Shown: positions 7,522-14,505, counted from the first letter of the stretch. The stretch: 14,505 nt of DNA from DASRCB01 sp035653295 (GCA_035653295.1 DASRCB010000020.1:1-14505); one strand, 5' to 3'. The notes: a model not told the origin generated them from the letters alone. Program-made: numbers and translations.

Positions 7522-7548
7522 TATATGGAGATTCGTCCCGGGTGTCAA
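7520..7548 (-). promoter_or_regulatory. Sigma-70-type promoter of the receptor gene
   Basis: On the minus strand TTGACA (7548-7543) is followed by a 17-base spacer and TATAGT (7525-7520). That is a perfect -35, five of six at -10 and ideal spacing. Transcription would begin near 7513, only about three bases before the first ATG at 7510, so the message would be leaderless or translation would begin at 7501 or 7489. Confidence 0.75.
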
Positions 7549-7646
7549 TCCGAAAATCCTCGTCCTGAAATGAAACGGCGCAAGTACAGTTTGTTCAATG
7601 GCTTGCGAGCAGCTTCTTCGGGCGCCCGATTGCACAGTTCACGTAC

Positions 7647-7651
7647 GGGAG
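7647..7651 (+). promoter_or_regulatory. Ribosome binding site supporting a TTG start for motA
   Basis: GGGAG with a 6-base spacer precedes the TTG at 7658-7660. The alternative ATG at 7598 in the same frame has no ribosome binding site before it. Confidence 0.5.
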
Positions 7652-7657
7652 CCCACA

Positions 7658-8491
7658 TTGTTCAACTCTGGAACGCATCCGCGCATCGACGTTTCTTTCC
7701 TGGCGGGCGTTGCGATCGCGGTCGGAGCGATCACCCTTGGTGTCTTCGCCACAGGGGTCAGCCCGCGGTATTTCCTCCAGCCGGTCGGCGCAGTCATCGT
7801 CCTGGGCGGTACTGCGGGGGTGATCCTTCTATCCACTCCGCGAGGGGCGCTGCTGAGTTCGGCGCGGCGGGCAGCGGAACTCTTCGTCACAGCTCCCGCC
7901 AACCGCGAGCCGCTGCTCGAGGAGATGGTCCAGTATGCACGCATCGCCCGCCGCGAAAGTGCCCAGGTTCTCGAGTCGAAATTGGGCGCGATCGGCAACT
8001 CCTTTCTTCGGCAGGGGCTGGAGATGGCCATTGACATCAACAGCAAGGATGAACTCCGGGCTCTGCTCGAGACCGAACTGCGCGTCCGCGAGCGGCAGGG
8101 CGAGTCGGACGCCAAAGCGCTCGAGGTTGCCGGCGGCTTTGCTCCGACCATCGGCATCATCGGAACCGTGGTCGGACTAATTCAGGTGATGCGCCAGTTC
8201 TCCGATCTCGCGTCAGTCGCTTCCGGGATCGGCATGGCCTTCGTATCCACCATCTACGGTCTGGCGCTCGCGAACCTGCTGCTGCTGCCCGCGGCTAACC
8301 GCATCCGCGCCCGCGTGGCGGAGAAGTTCGAAACCGACGAGATGGTCCTCGAAGGCGTACTCTGCATCGCGGAGCGCCTGCATCCGACATTGATGCGCAT
8401 GCGGCTGCAGTCCTTCCTCCGGACCGGGCATCGCCCGCGGCCCGACGCGGTGGCCGACGTCCTCGCCCTCAAAGCCAAAGCGGGCCACTGA
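7658..8491 (+). CDS. motA: MotA/TolQ/ExbB-family proton channel protein, MotA-like flagellar stator subunit
   Basis: 277 residues from the TTG start, close to usual MotA length. Four transmembrane segments are visible at about 12-32, 40-58, 158-178 and 188-213, with the large cytoplasmic loop between the second and third, as in MotA. That loop has the expected charged stretch (ARIARRESAQVLESKLG at 94-110), which in MotA contacts the rotor. Prolines in FAPTIGIIGTVVGLI (P163) and LLLLPAANRI (P211) correspond in position to the two functional MotA prolines. With MotB it would make a stator that couples ion flow across the inner membrane to force. I chose TTG 7658 because it has GGGAG at the right distance and puts the first membrane helix near the N-terminus. 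An ATG at 7598 would add 20 residues of unmembrane-like sequence. TolQ or ExbB is less likely because the partner is MotB-like. No flagellar gene lies in the window. Confidence 0.92.
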   Translation: MFNSGTHPRIDVSFLAGVAIAVGAITLGVFATGVSPRYFLQPVGAVIVLGGTAGVILLSTPRGALLSSARRAAELFVTAPANREPLLEEMVQYARIARRESAQVLESKLGAIGNSFLRQGLEMAIDINSKDELRALLETELRVRERQGESDAKALEVAGGFAPTIGIIGTVVGLIQVMRQFSDLASVASGIGMAFVSTIYGLALANLLLLPAANRIRARVAEKFETDEMVLEGVLCIAERLHPTLMRMRLQSFLRTGHRPRPDAVADVLALKAKAGH

Positions 8492-8492
8492 C

Positions 8493-9101
8493 ATGACCAG
8501 ACGCACACCAAGGTATTTCCAACCTCAGGAACACAACGCCGGGTCGCGATGGATGATCAGCTACACGGACGTGATGACCATTCTGCTCATACTGTTTGTG
8601 GCCATCGCGGCGCGCGGCGTGCCCCGCAACCAGGCTCCCCCGGTGAAGCCCGCCCCTGTTCGCGCCGCGGCTCCCAATCCACTGGAGCACGCCCGCTCCA
8701 TTCTGGAACGTGAGGGCCTGCAGGCGCGGCTGGATGCGCGTGGGCTGGTCATCAGTCTGCCGCAGGCGGTGCTGTTCGCCTCCGGCGACGACGCGGTGGC
8801 GCCGTCGGCCATGCCCACCATCAGTCAGATCGCCGATGTGCTGGCGGGCACGTCGAATCACATCGTACTCGCCGGGTACGCCGACGCCACCCCTGTTCAT
8901 AATCAACGGTTCCACAGTAACTGGGAGTTATCGGCAGCGCGCGCGACCTCGCTGCTGCGGCTGTTGAACACCGAGTATGGTGTGGACGAGTCGCGCATGT
9001 CAGTCGCCAGCTACGGAACCTATGACCCGCGGCAATCGAACAACACCGCGGCCGGCCGCGCCGAAAACCGCAGGGTGGAGATCGTCATACAGGGTAGCTA
9101 A
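8493..9101 (+). CDS. motB: MotB-like OmpA-family stator subunit
   Basis: 202 residues, starting one base after the motA stop with no ribosome binding site of its own, so translation is probably coupled. A single transmembrane helix (about 22-40) begins with SYTDVMTILLILFV. D26 matches the ion-binding aspartate of MotB (D32 in E. coli), and Y24 two residues before it resembles proton-type MotB more than sodium-type PomB. That hint is weak. After a short proline- and alanine-rich linker (42-65), residues about 82-200 form an OmpA/MotB peptidoglycan-binding domain with GYADATP (128-134), SNWELSAARA (142-151) and a final NRRVEIVI (192-199). The C-terminal domain would anchor the stator to the cell wall. 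It is shorter than the 308 residues of E. coli MotB, mostly in the linker. The OmpA domain rules out ExbD and TolR. Confidence 0.94.
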   Translation: MTRRTPRYFQPQEHNAGSRWMISYTDVMTILLILFVAIAARGVPRNQAPPVKPAPVRAAAPNPLEHARSILEREGLQARLDARGLVISLPQAVLFASGDDAVAPSAMPTISQIADVLAGTSNHIVLAGYADATPVHNQRFHSNWELSAARATSLLRLLNTEYGVDESRMSVASYGTYDPRQSNNTAAGRAENRRVEIVIQGS

Positions 9102-9110
9102 GCTGTAAGG

Positions 9111-9950
9111 ATGCAGCCTGCCATCGAGCACGTCAGCGACACCGCGCTTTTGGTTGCCGCCTGCCGGGCTCGCGAAACGGAGCGGTCCGACGGCTTCGTC
9201 CGCGATCCGTTCGCCGAGCGCCTCGCCGGTGAGCGGGGCATGGCGATCGCGAAGAGCTTCCCCAGTATCGCGTGGATGGAGTTCGGCATCGGCATTCGCT
9301 GCGTCTTCATGGACGAGCTGCTGCGCCTGGCGCTGGCGGACGGAGTGGATACGGTTCTCAATCTGGGCGCCGGCCTCGATTCGCGTCCATGGCGCATGGA
9401 TCTGCCGCGGGATCTGCGCTGGATCGAAGTCGATTTCCCGGACATGCTGCGCTATAAGGCCGCTGCGCTTGGCGATGCCGAGCCGCGCTGCCGGCTGGAG
9501 CGGATCAGCGCGGACCTGAACAACGCCTCCGAGCGCGCCCACATCCTGCAACAGGCAAGCGGCGGGAAGGCGCTGCTCATCACCGAAGGTCTGCTCATGT
9601 ATCTGCCCGGCGCGACCGTTGAGTCTCTGGCCGACGAGGCGCGCTCGCATGGGTTTGCACACTGGCTGCTTGACATCAGCTCGCCGGCGCTGATGCGCCA
9701 GGCTCATGGCCAGCTGCTCGACAGCATCAACAGCGTTCGGAACGAGGGCCACTTGGAAGGCGAGCAGGTGGCGGCGGCCATCGAGAAACACGGCTGGACC
9801 GAAGCCCAGCGCCGCACCTATATCACCGACGGCACGCGCCTCGCGGAGGCGCGCATCGCCAGGGCGAGGGCCTCCGGAGAAATCAAACTCAATCCCAATG
9901 CGCCGCCGCCGGTAGACGATGGCAGCGGGATCCGCCTGTATCGGGCGTGA
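9111..9950 (+). CDS. Class I SAM-dependent methyltransferase, leucine carboxyl methyltransferase (LCM) family
   Basis: 279 residues, typical for the bacterial LCM-like group (PF04072). Visible motifs are the family's N-terminal HVSDTALLVAACRARETE (7-24), RDPFAERLAG (31-40), the SAM-binding loop VLNLGAGLDSRPWRM (82-96), the acidic ribose contact WIEVDFPDMLRYK (104-116) and ITEGLLMYLP (157-166). In eukaryotes the family methylates the terminal leucine of PP2A. Bacterial members are involved in natural product O-methylation or are uncharacterised, so the substrate is unknown here. The gene follows motB by nine bases and its TGA overlaps the GTG of the next gene, so all four are likely co-transcribed. 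AGG touches the ATG directly, too close to be a good ribosome binding site, which suggests coupling to motB translation. Confidence 0.95.
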   Translation: MQPAIEHVSDTALLVAACRARETERSDGFVRDPFAERLAGERGMAIAKSFPSIAWMEFGIGIRCVFMDELLRLALADGVDTVLNLGAGLDSRPWRMDLPRDLRWIEVDFPDMLRYKAAALGDAEPRCRLERISADLNNASERAHILQQASGGKALLITEGLLMYLPGATVESLADEARSHGFAHWLLDISSPALMRQAHGQLLDSINSVRNEGHLEGEQVAAAIEKHGWTEAQRRTYITDGTRLAEARIARARASGEIKLNPNAPPPVDDGSGIRLYRA

Positions 9951-10870
9951 AGCCGCTGGACGCGGGCACGGCAGGCCGGTTTGCGCGACGGGCGCTGGAC
10001 TGCATTCATCGCGAGTACCCCAACAAGATTGCCCATGTCCTCACCTCCGATGCCGACGCTCGCCCGCCGCGCCGGCTCACGCCCGCTTTCTATGGCTGCT
10101 ACGACTGGCATTCCGCGGTGCACGCGCACTGGACCCTGGCGCGCCTGGCCAACCGCTTCCCTGATGCTCCGTTCACGCCGGCGGCGCGCGCCGCCCTGGC
10201 TCACAGCCTCACGCCGGAGAATCTGCGGGCCGAAGCGGAGTACGTCGGCGCGCCGGAACGGATCGCATTCGAGCGGCCGTACGGGCTTGCGTGGCTGCTC
10301 CAGCTCGCCGCTGAAACCGGCGGCCTGGACCCACTGGAAGATGTCGTCGTGCGTCGTGTCTCGCAATGGCTGCCGAAGCTCTCGCATCCGGTGCGATCGG
10401 GCGAACACAGCAACACCGCCTTCGCGCTCGGCCTGATGCTCGACTACGCGCGCGTTGCAGGGCGGCCCGATTTCGTGTCTCTGCTCACCGCACGGGCGCG
10501 CACCTTCTATCTGAGTGACCGCAATTGCCCCATCTCCTGGGAGCCCTCCGGCGAGGATTTCCTGTCGCCATGTCTCGCTGAAGCAGACCTCATGCGCAGA
10601 GTGCTGCCTTCGGATGAATTCGCAGCCTGGCTCCGCGCGTTTCTGCCCGATGTGTCCACGGTCGAGCCGCTCAGCACCGCCGATCCGAACGACGGCAAGC
10701 TGGCGCACCTCGCCGGCCTGAACCTGAGCCGCGCCTGGATGCTCCGCGCCATCGGCTATGAAGAACTGGCGGAGCCCCACGCCGAGGCTGGCCTGCGGTA
10801 TGTCACCTCAGATCAATACGAGATCGCCCACTGGCTCGGTACCTTCGCCGTTTATCTTCTCTGCCCTTGA
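9947..10870 (+). CDS. DUF2891 family protein
   Basis: 307 residues, starting at a GTG that overlaps the stop of the methyltransferase by four bases (GTGA), a classic sign of translational coupling. Recognised as DUF2891 from the landmark motifs TPAFYGCYDWHSAVHAHW (45-62), FERPYGLAWLLQLA (108-121), SGEHSNTAFALGL (151-163), NCPISWEPSGEDFLSPC (193-209) and HLAGLNLSRAW (254-264). The family is predicted to be an all-alpha barrel-like protein. The paired aromatic, His and acidic motifs (DWHS, GEDFLSPC) recall a glycosidase or epimerase-like pocket, but no activity is established to my knowledge. No signal peptide is present, so it should be cytoplasmic. Its coupling to a methyltransferase and a MotAB pair is unusual enough to be the main functional clue. 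Confidence 0.92.
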   Translation: MKPLDAGTAGRFARRALDCIHREYPNKIAHVLTSDADARPPRRLTPAFYGCYDWHSAVHAHWTLARLANRFPDAPFTPAARAALAHSLTPENLRAEAEYVGAPERIAFERPYGLAWLLQLAAETGGLDPLEDVVVRRVSQWLPKLSHPVRSGEHSNTAFALGLMLDYARVAGRPDFVSLLTARARTFYLSDRNCPISWEPSGEDFLSPCLAEADLMRRVLPSDEFAAWLRAFLPDVSTVEPLSTADPNDGKLAHLAGLNLSRAWMLRAIGYEELAEPHAEAGLRYVTSDQYEIAHWLGTFAVYLLCP

Positions 10871-10873
10871 TGA

Positions 10874-10890
10874 CCGACAGGAGTTGTCGG
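10874..10890. terminator. Possible terminator hairpin between convergent genes
   Basis: CCGACA and TGTCGG make a 6-bp stem with a 5-base loop, three bases after the DUF2891 stop and before the end of the convergent mtgA gene. There is no T-run on either side. It could serve either direction weakly. Confidence 0.35.
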
Positions 10891-10943
10891 AGTCTCCTGC
10901 GCCCAAAATACTCTGCACTGTGGGCTGCGAATGATCGTTTCGC

Positions 10944-11675
10944 TTACCAGCCCAGCTGGTTCATGCGCGTCTCGATAATTCCCGCGTAGCTGGCCATGCG
11001 CGCGGGGCGGCGGCGCAGCGGCGCGGGGATAATGGCTGCCAGGCGCGCCGCCTGATCGCGGCTCAGGCGCGCGGCGGGAGTCTTGTAATAGAACTGAGAC
11101 GCCGCTTCGGCGCCGTAGACGCCCGGCCCCCACTCGATCACGTTCAGGTACAGCTCCAGCGTGCGCTGCTTACCCAGCACGCGGTCGGCAACCGGCGCGA
11201 GGCTGAACTCCAGCGCTTTGCGCAGCGGATTGCGCCACGTAGTGGCGAACAGATTCTTCACCAGCTGCTGCGTGATCGTCGACGCGCCGCGGGTGACTTC
11301 GCCCTCGTCGATGCTCTCCTGCACCACGGTATCCACCGCCTTCCAGTCGATCCCGTGATGCTGGTAAAAGCGGCCGTCCTCGGCGGCGATGACGGCATGC
11401 TGGAGATTCGGCGAGATACGGCTCAGGGGCATGAACAGAGCGCGCTTATGATATGGCCGATGTGACGCCAGCGCTTCGACCCGGCGCTGGATCTGCACCG
11501 TGGTGGTGACCGGATTGATCCACTTCAGCAGCACGAGACCCGCGCAGCAGAGCAACCAGTAACCCGCAAACAGAACAAGCAGGAGCCCGGCCGCTCGAAG
11601 AACGAAGCGCCGAAACCCGCCTCTTCCCCGTGCCCTTCCGGGCAGAGATCTGCGTGCTCGCGCGGTCTGCGGCAT
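10944..11675 (-). CDS. mtgA: Monofunctional biosynthetic peptidoglycan transglycosylase
   Basis: 243 residues, the usual MtgA size. A basic cytoplasmic N-terminus (seven arginines in the first 20 residues) is followed by one transmembrane helix (about 27-50) and a GT51 domain in the periplasm. The catalytic signature is complete: AAEDGRFYQHHG (97-108) with the catalytic E99 in EDxxFxxHxG, GASTITQQLVKNLF (130-143), RKALEF (152-157) and ELYLNVIEWGPGVYGAEAAS (174-193). It would polymerise lipid II into glycan strands without a transpeptidase domain, alongside bifunctional penicillin-binding proteins. The start at 11675 has no strong ribosome binding site, but no other start lies before the basic N-terminus. 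It is divergent from padR, separated by 84 bases that contain the palindromes, so a regulator bound there could affect both genes. It ends 73 bases from the convergent DUF2891 gene. Confidence 0.97.
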   Translation of the reverse strand: MPQTARARRSLPGRARGRGGFRRFVLRAAGLLLVLFAGYWLLCCAGLVLLKWINPVTTTVQIQRRVEALASHRPYHKRALFMPLSRISPNLQHAVIAAEDGRFYQHHGIDWKAVDTVVQESIDEGEVTRGASTITQQLVKNLFATTWRNPLRKALEFSLAPVADRVLGKQRTLELYLNVIEWGPGVYGAEAASQFYYKTPAARLSRDQAARLAAIIPAPLRRRPARMASYAGIIETRMNQLGW

Positions 11676-11702
11676 GTAATTTCACGGTATCAGGACACCC
11701 GC

Positions 11703-11756
11703 TCTGGCAGACCGTCTTCCAAAGAAGCAGCGTTTCTGGTAGACTGTCTGCCAGAA
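11703..11756. promoter_or_regulatory. Two related palindromes before padR, probable PadR operators
   Basis: Site 2 (11734-11756) is TTCTGGTAGAC, a central T, then GTCTGCCAGAA: 11-base arms with one mismatch. Site 1 (11703-11723) is TCTGGCAGAC, a central C, then GTCTTCCAAA: 10-base arms with two mismatches. The outer arms TCTGGCAGAC (11703-11712) and GTCTGCCAGA (11746-11755) are perfect inverted copies. Centres at 11713 and 11745 are 32 bp apart, about three helical turns, so two dimers would sit on the same face. The second site ends three bases before the padR ATG. PadR proteins commonly repress their own genes from such sites. Confidence 0.68.
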
Positions 11757-11759
11757 GCA

Positions 11760-12116
11760 ATGGCCAAACGCGAACCGTACCGCAACCGCATCGAGCTGCT
11801 CCAGGGTACCCTGGACATGCTTATCCTGCAGGCGCTGCAGTGGGGGCCGCAGCACGGCCATGGAATCGGTCAGGCTCTGCGCGCGCGATCGCAGCAGGCG
11901 CTCCAGATCGAGCACGGATCCCTCTACCCGGCGCTGCACCGCCTCGAACAGGAGGGGTGGCTGGCGTCGGAATGGAAGCAATCCGAGGCGAACCGCCGCG
12001 CCAAATACTACCGCCTGACCGCCGCCGGAAAACGGCAGCTTTCGAAAGAGCATTCGAAATGGGAAGAGGTGGTGCGGACCATCTCGCGGATCATGCGCCC
12101 CGCCGAGGAGGAATAA
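11760..12116 (+). CDS. PadR family transcriptional regulator
   Basis: 118 residues, typical of the small (subfamily-2) PadR group. The winged helix covers about 13-92: LLQGTLDMLILQALQWGPQH (13-32), GHGIGQALRAR, the recognition part GSLYPALHRLEQEGWL (53-68) and the wing RRAKYYRLTAAGKRQL (79-94). A short C-terminal helix (about 95-112) would make the dimer. Acidobacterial PadR proteins of exactly this kind regularly precede ADOP permease genes, as here: the permease ATG is four bases after the padR stop. The two palindromes immediately before the gene suggest autorepression and joint control of the permease. The ligand is unknown. The ribosome binding site is weak (AGAAG, close to the ATG) and overlaps the second palindrome, so bound PadR could also block initiation. 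Confidence 0.96.
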   Translation: MAKREPYRNRIELLQGTLDMLILQALQWGPQHGHGIGQALRARSQQALQIEHGSLYPALHRLEQEGWLASEWKQSEANRRAKYYRLTAAGKRQLSKEHSKWEEVVRTISRIMRPAEEE

Positions 12117-12120
12117 ACCC

Positions 12121-14505
12121 ATGTCCTGGCTGCGCCGGCGCAAATCGCGGGAAGACGATCTCGAGGACGAGATCCTGGCCCACCTCGCTATTGAAACGAA
12201 ACAGCGCGTCGAGCGCGGCGAAACATCCGACGAGGCACAGTTCGGCGCGAGGCGCGGCTTCGGCAACATCGGCGTGGTGAAGGAAGTCACGCGCGCAGCG
12301 TGGCGGTGGCATTGGCTCGATTGCACGCTTCAGGACCTGCATTATGCACTGCGCGCACTTCGTAAAGCCCCCGGCTTCACAGCCGTCGCCATTCTGATCC
12401 TGGCGCTGGGCATCGGCGCGAACACGGCTATCTTCAACATCGTCGATGCGGCGCTGCTGCGGCCGCTTTCCTTCGCCGATTCCGACCGGCTGGTGCGTAT
12501 CCTGTGCACGAAGAACGGGGCGCCCGTAGGTGGTCCGTCGGCGATGGATGTCCGCGACTACGCCCGCGCGGCGCACGGCTTCGAAAGCATGGTCGTGTAT
12601 GACCACTGGCGCAAGAACGTCAGTGGCATTCTGGGCTCTCAGGCGCCCGAAGAGATGGTGGTCGGGCTTGTGCCCGGCGAGTATTTCAGGGTCCTGCGCA
12701 TCCGCCCGATTCTCGGGCGCCTGTTCACGGACGCCGAGGCTGTTTACGGCCGGCATTACGTGGCCGCCATCAGCACCAGCTTCTGGCGCACGCGGTTCGC
12801 CGGCGCTCCGAACGTGCTGGGCCGTACCCTGCGCATCAATGACGAGACCTACACCATCGTCGCGGTCATGCCGGATGTGATCCCGCGCTGGGTGGATGAG
12901 ACCAATGCGCCCGTTCAGATCTGGACGCCATTCGCCTCGCCGAATATGTGGACCGAAGCGCAGCGCGGGGCGCGGGACGATTCGACTATGGCGCGTTTAA
13001 AGCCCGGCGTCTCTTACGATGAGGCCCGGGCGGAGCTGGCCGCCATCGCGGCCCGTCTGGCGCGGGAACATCCCGTCGATCGGGGCGTCGGGGCTACCAT
13101 CGAGCCGCTGGCCGATACCCGCGCGGGTCCGCTGCGACCCGTGCTTTTCATGCTCTGCGGCGCGGTTGGTATGGTGCTGCTGATTGCCTCCGCCAACCTC
13201 GCCGGGCTGCTGCTGGCGCGCAATTCGGTGCGCGCGCGGGAGATGGCCGTTCGAGTGGCTCTGGGAGCCGGCCGCTGGCGACTGCTCTCGCAGCTTTTCG
13301 TCGAGACGCTGGTGCTGACGCTCGGCGGCGCCCTCGCCGGCCTCGCATTGTCAACCATCGCCGGCCCGGCTCTCATCAGCGTCAATGCCGCCGTGAACGT
13401 GCCGTACGCCTCGAACACACTGGCGCAGTTCTGGTCGCCTGCGCCGGACAGTCGCATGCTGCTGTTTGCGCTCGGCGTCTCATTGTTTACGGCGGTCCTG
13501 TTCGGGCTCGCTCCGGCGTTTACCGCGACACGCGTGAGACTCGCCGACGGATTGCGCGAAGGAGGACGAACGGGTTCGGCGGGTGTCGCCAGACAGCGCT
13601 TTCGTCGCATGCTGGTGACTGCGGAAGTGGCGCTCTCCCTCATTCTGCTGGTGGCGGCCGCCCTTCTGACACAAACGATGATTCGCCTCCAGCGGCAGAA
13701 TTTTGGATTCCCGAGCAGCGGATTACTGCTTGCGCATATCTACGTTCCACCCGCGCGTTACCCCGATCCGCCGTCGATCACCCGCTTCTGCCATCAATTC
13801 GCCGAGCGCGTACGAAGCGTTCCCGGCGTGCTCGACGCAAGCATCACCACCGGTTATCCTCCGCTGGTGCGCTGGCAACAGATGTTCACCGTACCGGGCC
13901 TCCCCACCGCGCGAACGACCGACGTTCCCACGGCGCGGTTCATTGGGGCCGATGCGCACTTCCTGCGGACTCTCGGGCTCACGGTAGTGAGCGGCCGCGA
14001 CTTCGGCGAATCCGACACGCCGGCGAGCGCTCCCGTGGCGGTGGTAAACGAGGCCTTCGTTCGGCGGTATTTTCCCGGCCAGAACCCGATTGGACGGCAG
14101 ATCCGCCCGGGCCCGCCGCCTGGGGTCGAACCGCCGGCCTTCGGCGACTTCGGCGCCAGCACGCAGCCGATCACCATCATCGGCGTGGTGCGCGATTTCA
14201 TGAACCAGGGAATGATGCTGCCGCCCGCGCCGCAGATATTTTCGCTCTTCCGGCAGTATCCCGGACTGAATTACGGATTCAAGGACATCATCGTGCGCAC
14301 GGCGGTAAATCCCGAGACCGTCATCACCGAGGTCGCGCGCCAGCTGCGCATGCTCGACCCGGAGATTCCACTCGGCGAGGTAAGGACCATGGAGGCGCAC
14401 ATGAGCTATCAGACCGCGGATACGCGCGCCACCACCATGCTGCTCGGGCTGTTCGCGGTGGTGGGAACAATTCTGTCGGTGATCGGGGTTTACGGCGTGA
14501 TGTCA
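12121..14505 (+). CDS. ADOP-type ABC transporter permease (MacB/FtsX-like), C-terminus cut by window edge
   Basis: 795 residues present. ADOP proteins usually run to roughly 800-890, so the last membrane helices are missing. A strong AGGAGGA (12106-12112) with an 8-base spacer sets the start. In order: a cytoplasmic prefix with an acidic helix (about 10-50, EDDLEDEILAHL); first membrane helix (about 86-110, LILALGIGANTAIFNIV); first MacB-like periplasmic domain (about 115-330); three FtsX-domain helices (about 341-365, 393-415, 446-468); then a duplicated half with a helix (about 498-520), second periplasmic domain (about 530-770) and the first helix of a second FtsX domain (from about 772). 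The family carries two permease halves in one chain and is orphan because no ATPase gene is adjacent, and none is visible here. Likely roles are efflux or mechanical signalling across the envelope. The substrate is unknown. It is co-transcribed with padR. Confidence 0.97.
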   Translation, partial: MSWLRRRKSREDDLEDEILAHLAIETKQRVERGETSDEAQFGARRGFGNIGVVKEVTRAAWRWHWLDCTLQDLHYALRALRKAPGFTAVAILILALGIGANTAIFNIVDAALLRPLSFADSDRLVRILCTKNGAPVGGPSAMDVRDYARAAHGFESMVVYDHWRKNVSGILGSQAPEEMVVGLVPGEYFRVLRIRPILGRLFTDAEAVYGRHYVAAISTSFWRTRFAGAPNVLGRTLRINDETYTIVAVMPDVIPRWVDETNAPVQIWTPFASPNMWTEAQRGARDDSTMARLKPGVSYDEARAELAAIAARLAREHPVDRGVGATIEPLADTRAGPLRPVLFMLCGAVGMVLLIASANLAGLLLARNSVRAREMAVRVALGAGRWRLLSQLFVETLVLTLGGALAGLALSTIAGPALISVNAAVNVPYASNTLAQFWSPAPDSRMLLFALGVSLFTAVLFGLAPAFTATRVRLADGLREGGRTGSAGVARQRFRRMLVTAEVALSLILLVAAALLTQTMIRLQRQNFGFPSSGLLLAHIYVPPARYPDPPSITRFCHQFAERVRSVPGVLDASITTGYPPLVRWQQMFTVPGLPTARTTDVPTARFIGADAHFLRTLGLTVVSGRDFGESDTPASAPVAVVNEAFVRRYFPGQNPIGRQIRPGPPPGVEPPAFGDFGASTQPITIIGVVRDFMNQGMMLPPAPQIFSLFRQYPGLNYGFKDIIVRTAVNPETVITEVARQLRMLDPEIPLGEVRTMEAHMSYQTADTRATTMLLGLFAVVGTILSVIGVYGVMS

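Noticed and set aside
7658..9101. ExbB/ExbD or TolQ/TolR reading of the channel pair, tempting because a TonB-type receptor lies next door
   Set aside because: The second protein has a full OmpA/MotB peptidoglycan-binding domain, which ExbD and TolR lack, and the first has the four-helix MotA layout with its large loop between helices two and three.
9818..10780. A 320-codon open frame on the minus strand
   Set aside because: It is antisense to the methyltransferase end and the DUF2891 gene, whose family motifs are clear on the plus strand.
13014..14400. Long minus-strand frames opposite the permease
   Set aside because: The plus strand encodes a continuous ADOP permease through the whole stretch, and the opposite peptides are serine-, alanine- and arginine-rich shadows.

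Overview
The window looks like chromosomal DNA of an Acidobacteriota member, most like the Solibacter/Bryobacter group. The evidence is the gene repertoire: a very large permease of the ADOP type (acidobacterial duplicated orphan permease) behind a PadR regulator, a 1049-residue TonB-receptor-like protein with an N-terminal carboxypeptidase-regulatory domain, and a membrane winged-helix/TPR regulator. All three are heavily amplified families in that phylum. The DNA is GC-rich and dense. I see no tRNA, rRNA, CRISPR, insertion sequence or phage gene, and no gene-free stretch longer than 300 bases.

Layout. (1) 1-1608, minus: a winged-helix, transmembrane, TolB-like and TPR regulator whose C-terminus is cut by the left edge. 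(2) 1812-4129, plus: three consecutive exported proteins of unknown function, each with its own strong ribosome binding site, divergent from the regulator. The middle one resembles a family of secreted hypothetical proteins with four conserved-looking cysteines. (3) 4361-7510, minus: the outer-membrane receptor, with a near-consensus sigma-70 promoter so close to the first ATG that the message would be almost leaderless. (4) 7658-10870, plus: a tight run of motA, motB, an LCM-family methyltransferase and a DUF2891 protein. Gaps are 1 base, 9 bases and a 4-base overlap, so it is probably one transcript. No other motility gene is present. (5) 10944-11675, minus: mtgA, a monofunctional peptidoglycan glycosyltransferase. 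(6) 11760-14505, plus: padR followed 4 bases later by the ADOP permease, which runs off the right edge about 50 to 90 residues before its usual end.

How the parts may work together. Most of the window concerns the cell envelope: three exported proteins, an outer-membrane receptor, a peptidoglycan-anchored ion channel, a peptidoglycan polymerase and an inner-membrane MacB-like permease. The best regulatory signal is a pair of related palindromes, 32 bp apart centre to centre, directly before padR. They are strong candidates for PadR autoregulatory operators. The best candidate for something undescribed is the three-gene exported cassette with its divergent regulator; two possible RNA stem-loops lie between its first two genes, the second holding the second gene's ribosome binding site in its loop. 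Functions beyond family level are inference.
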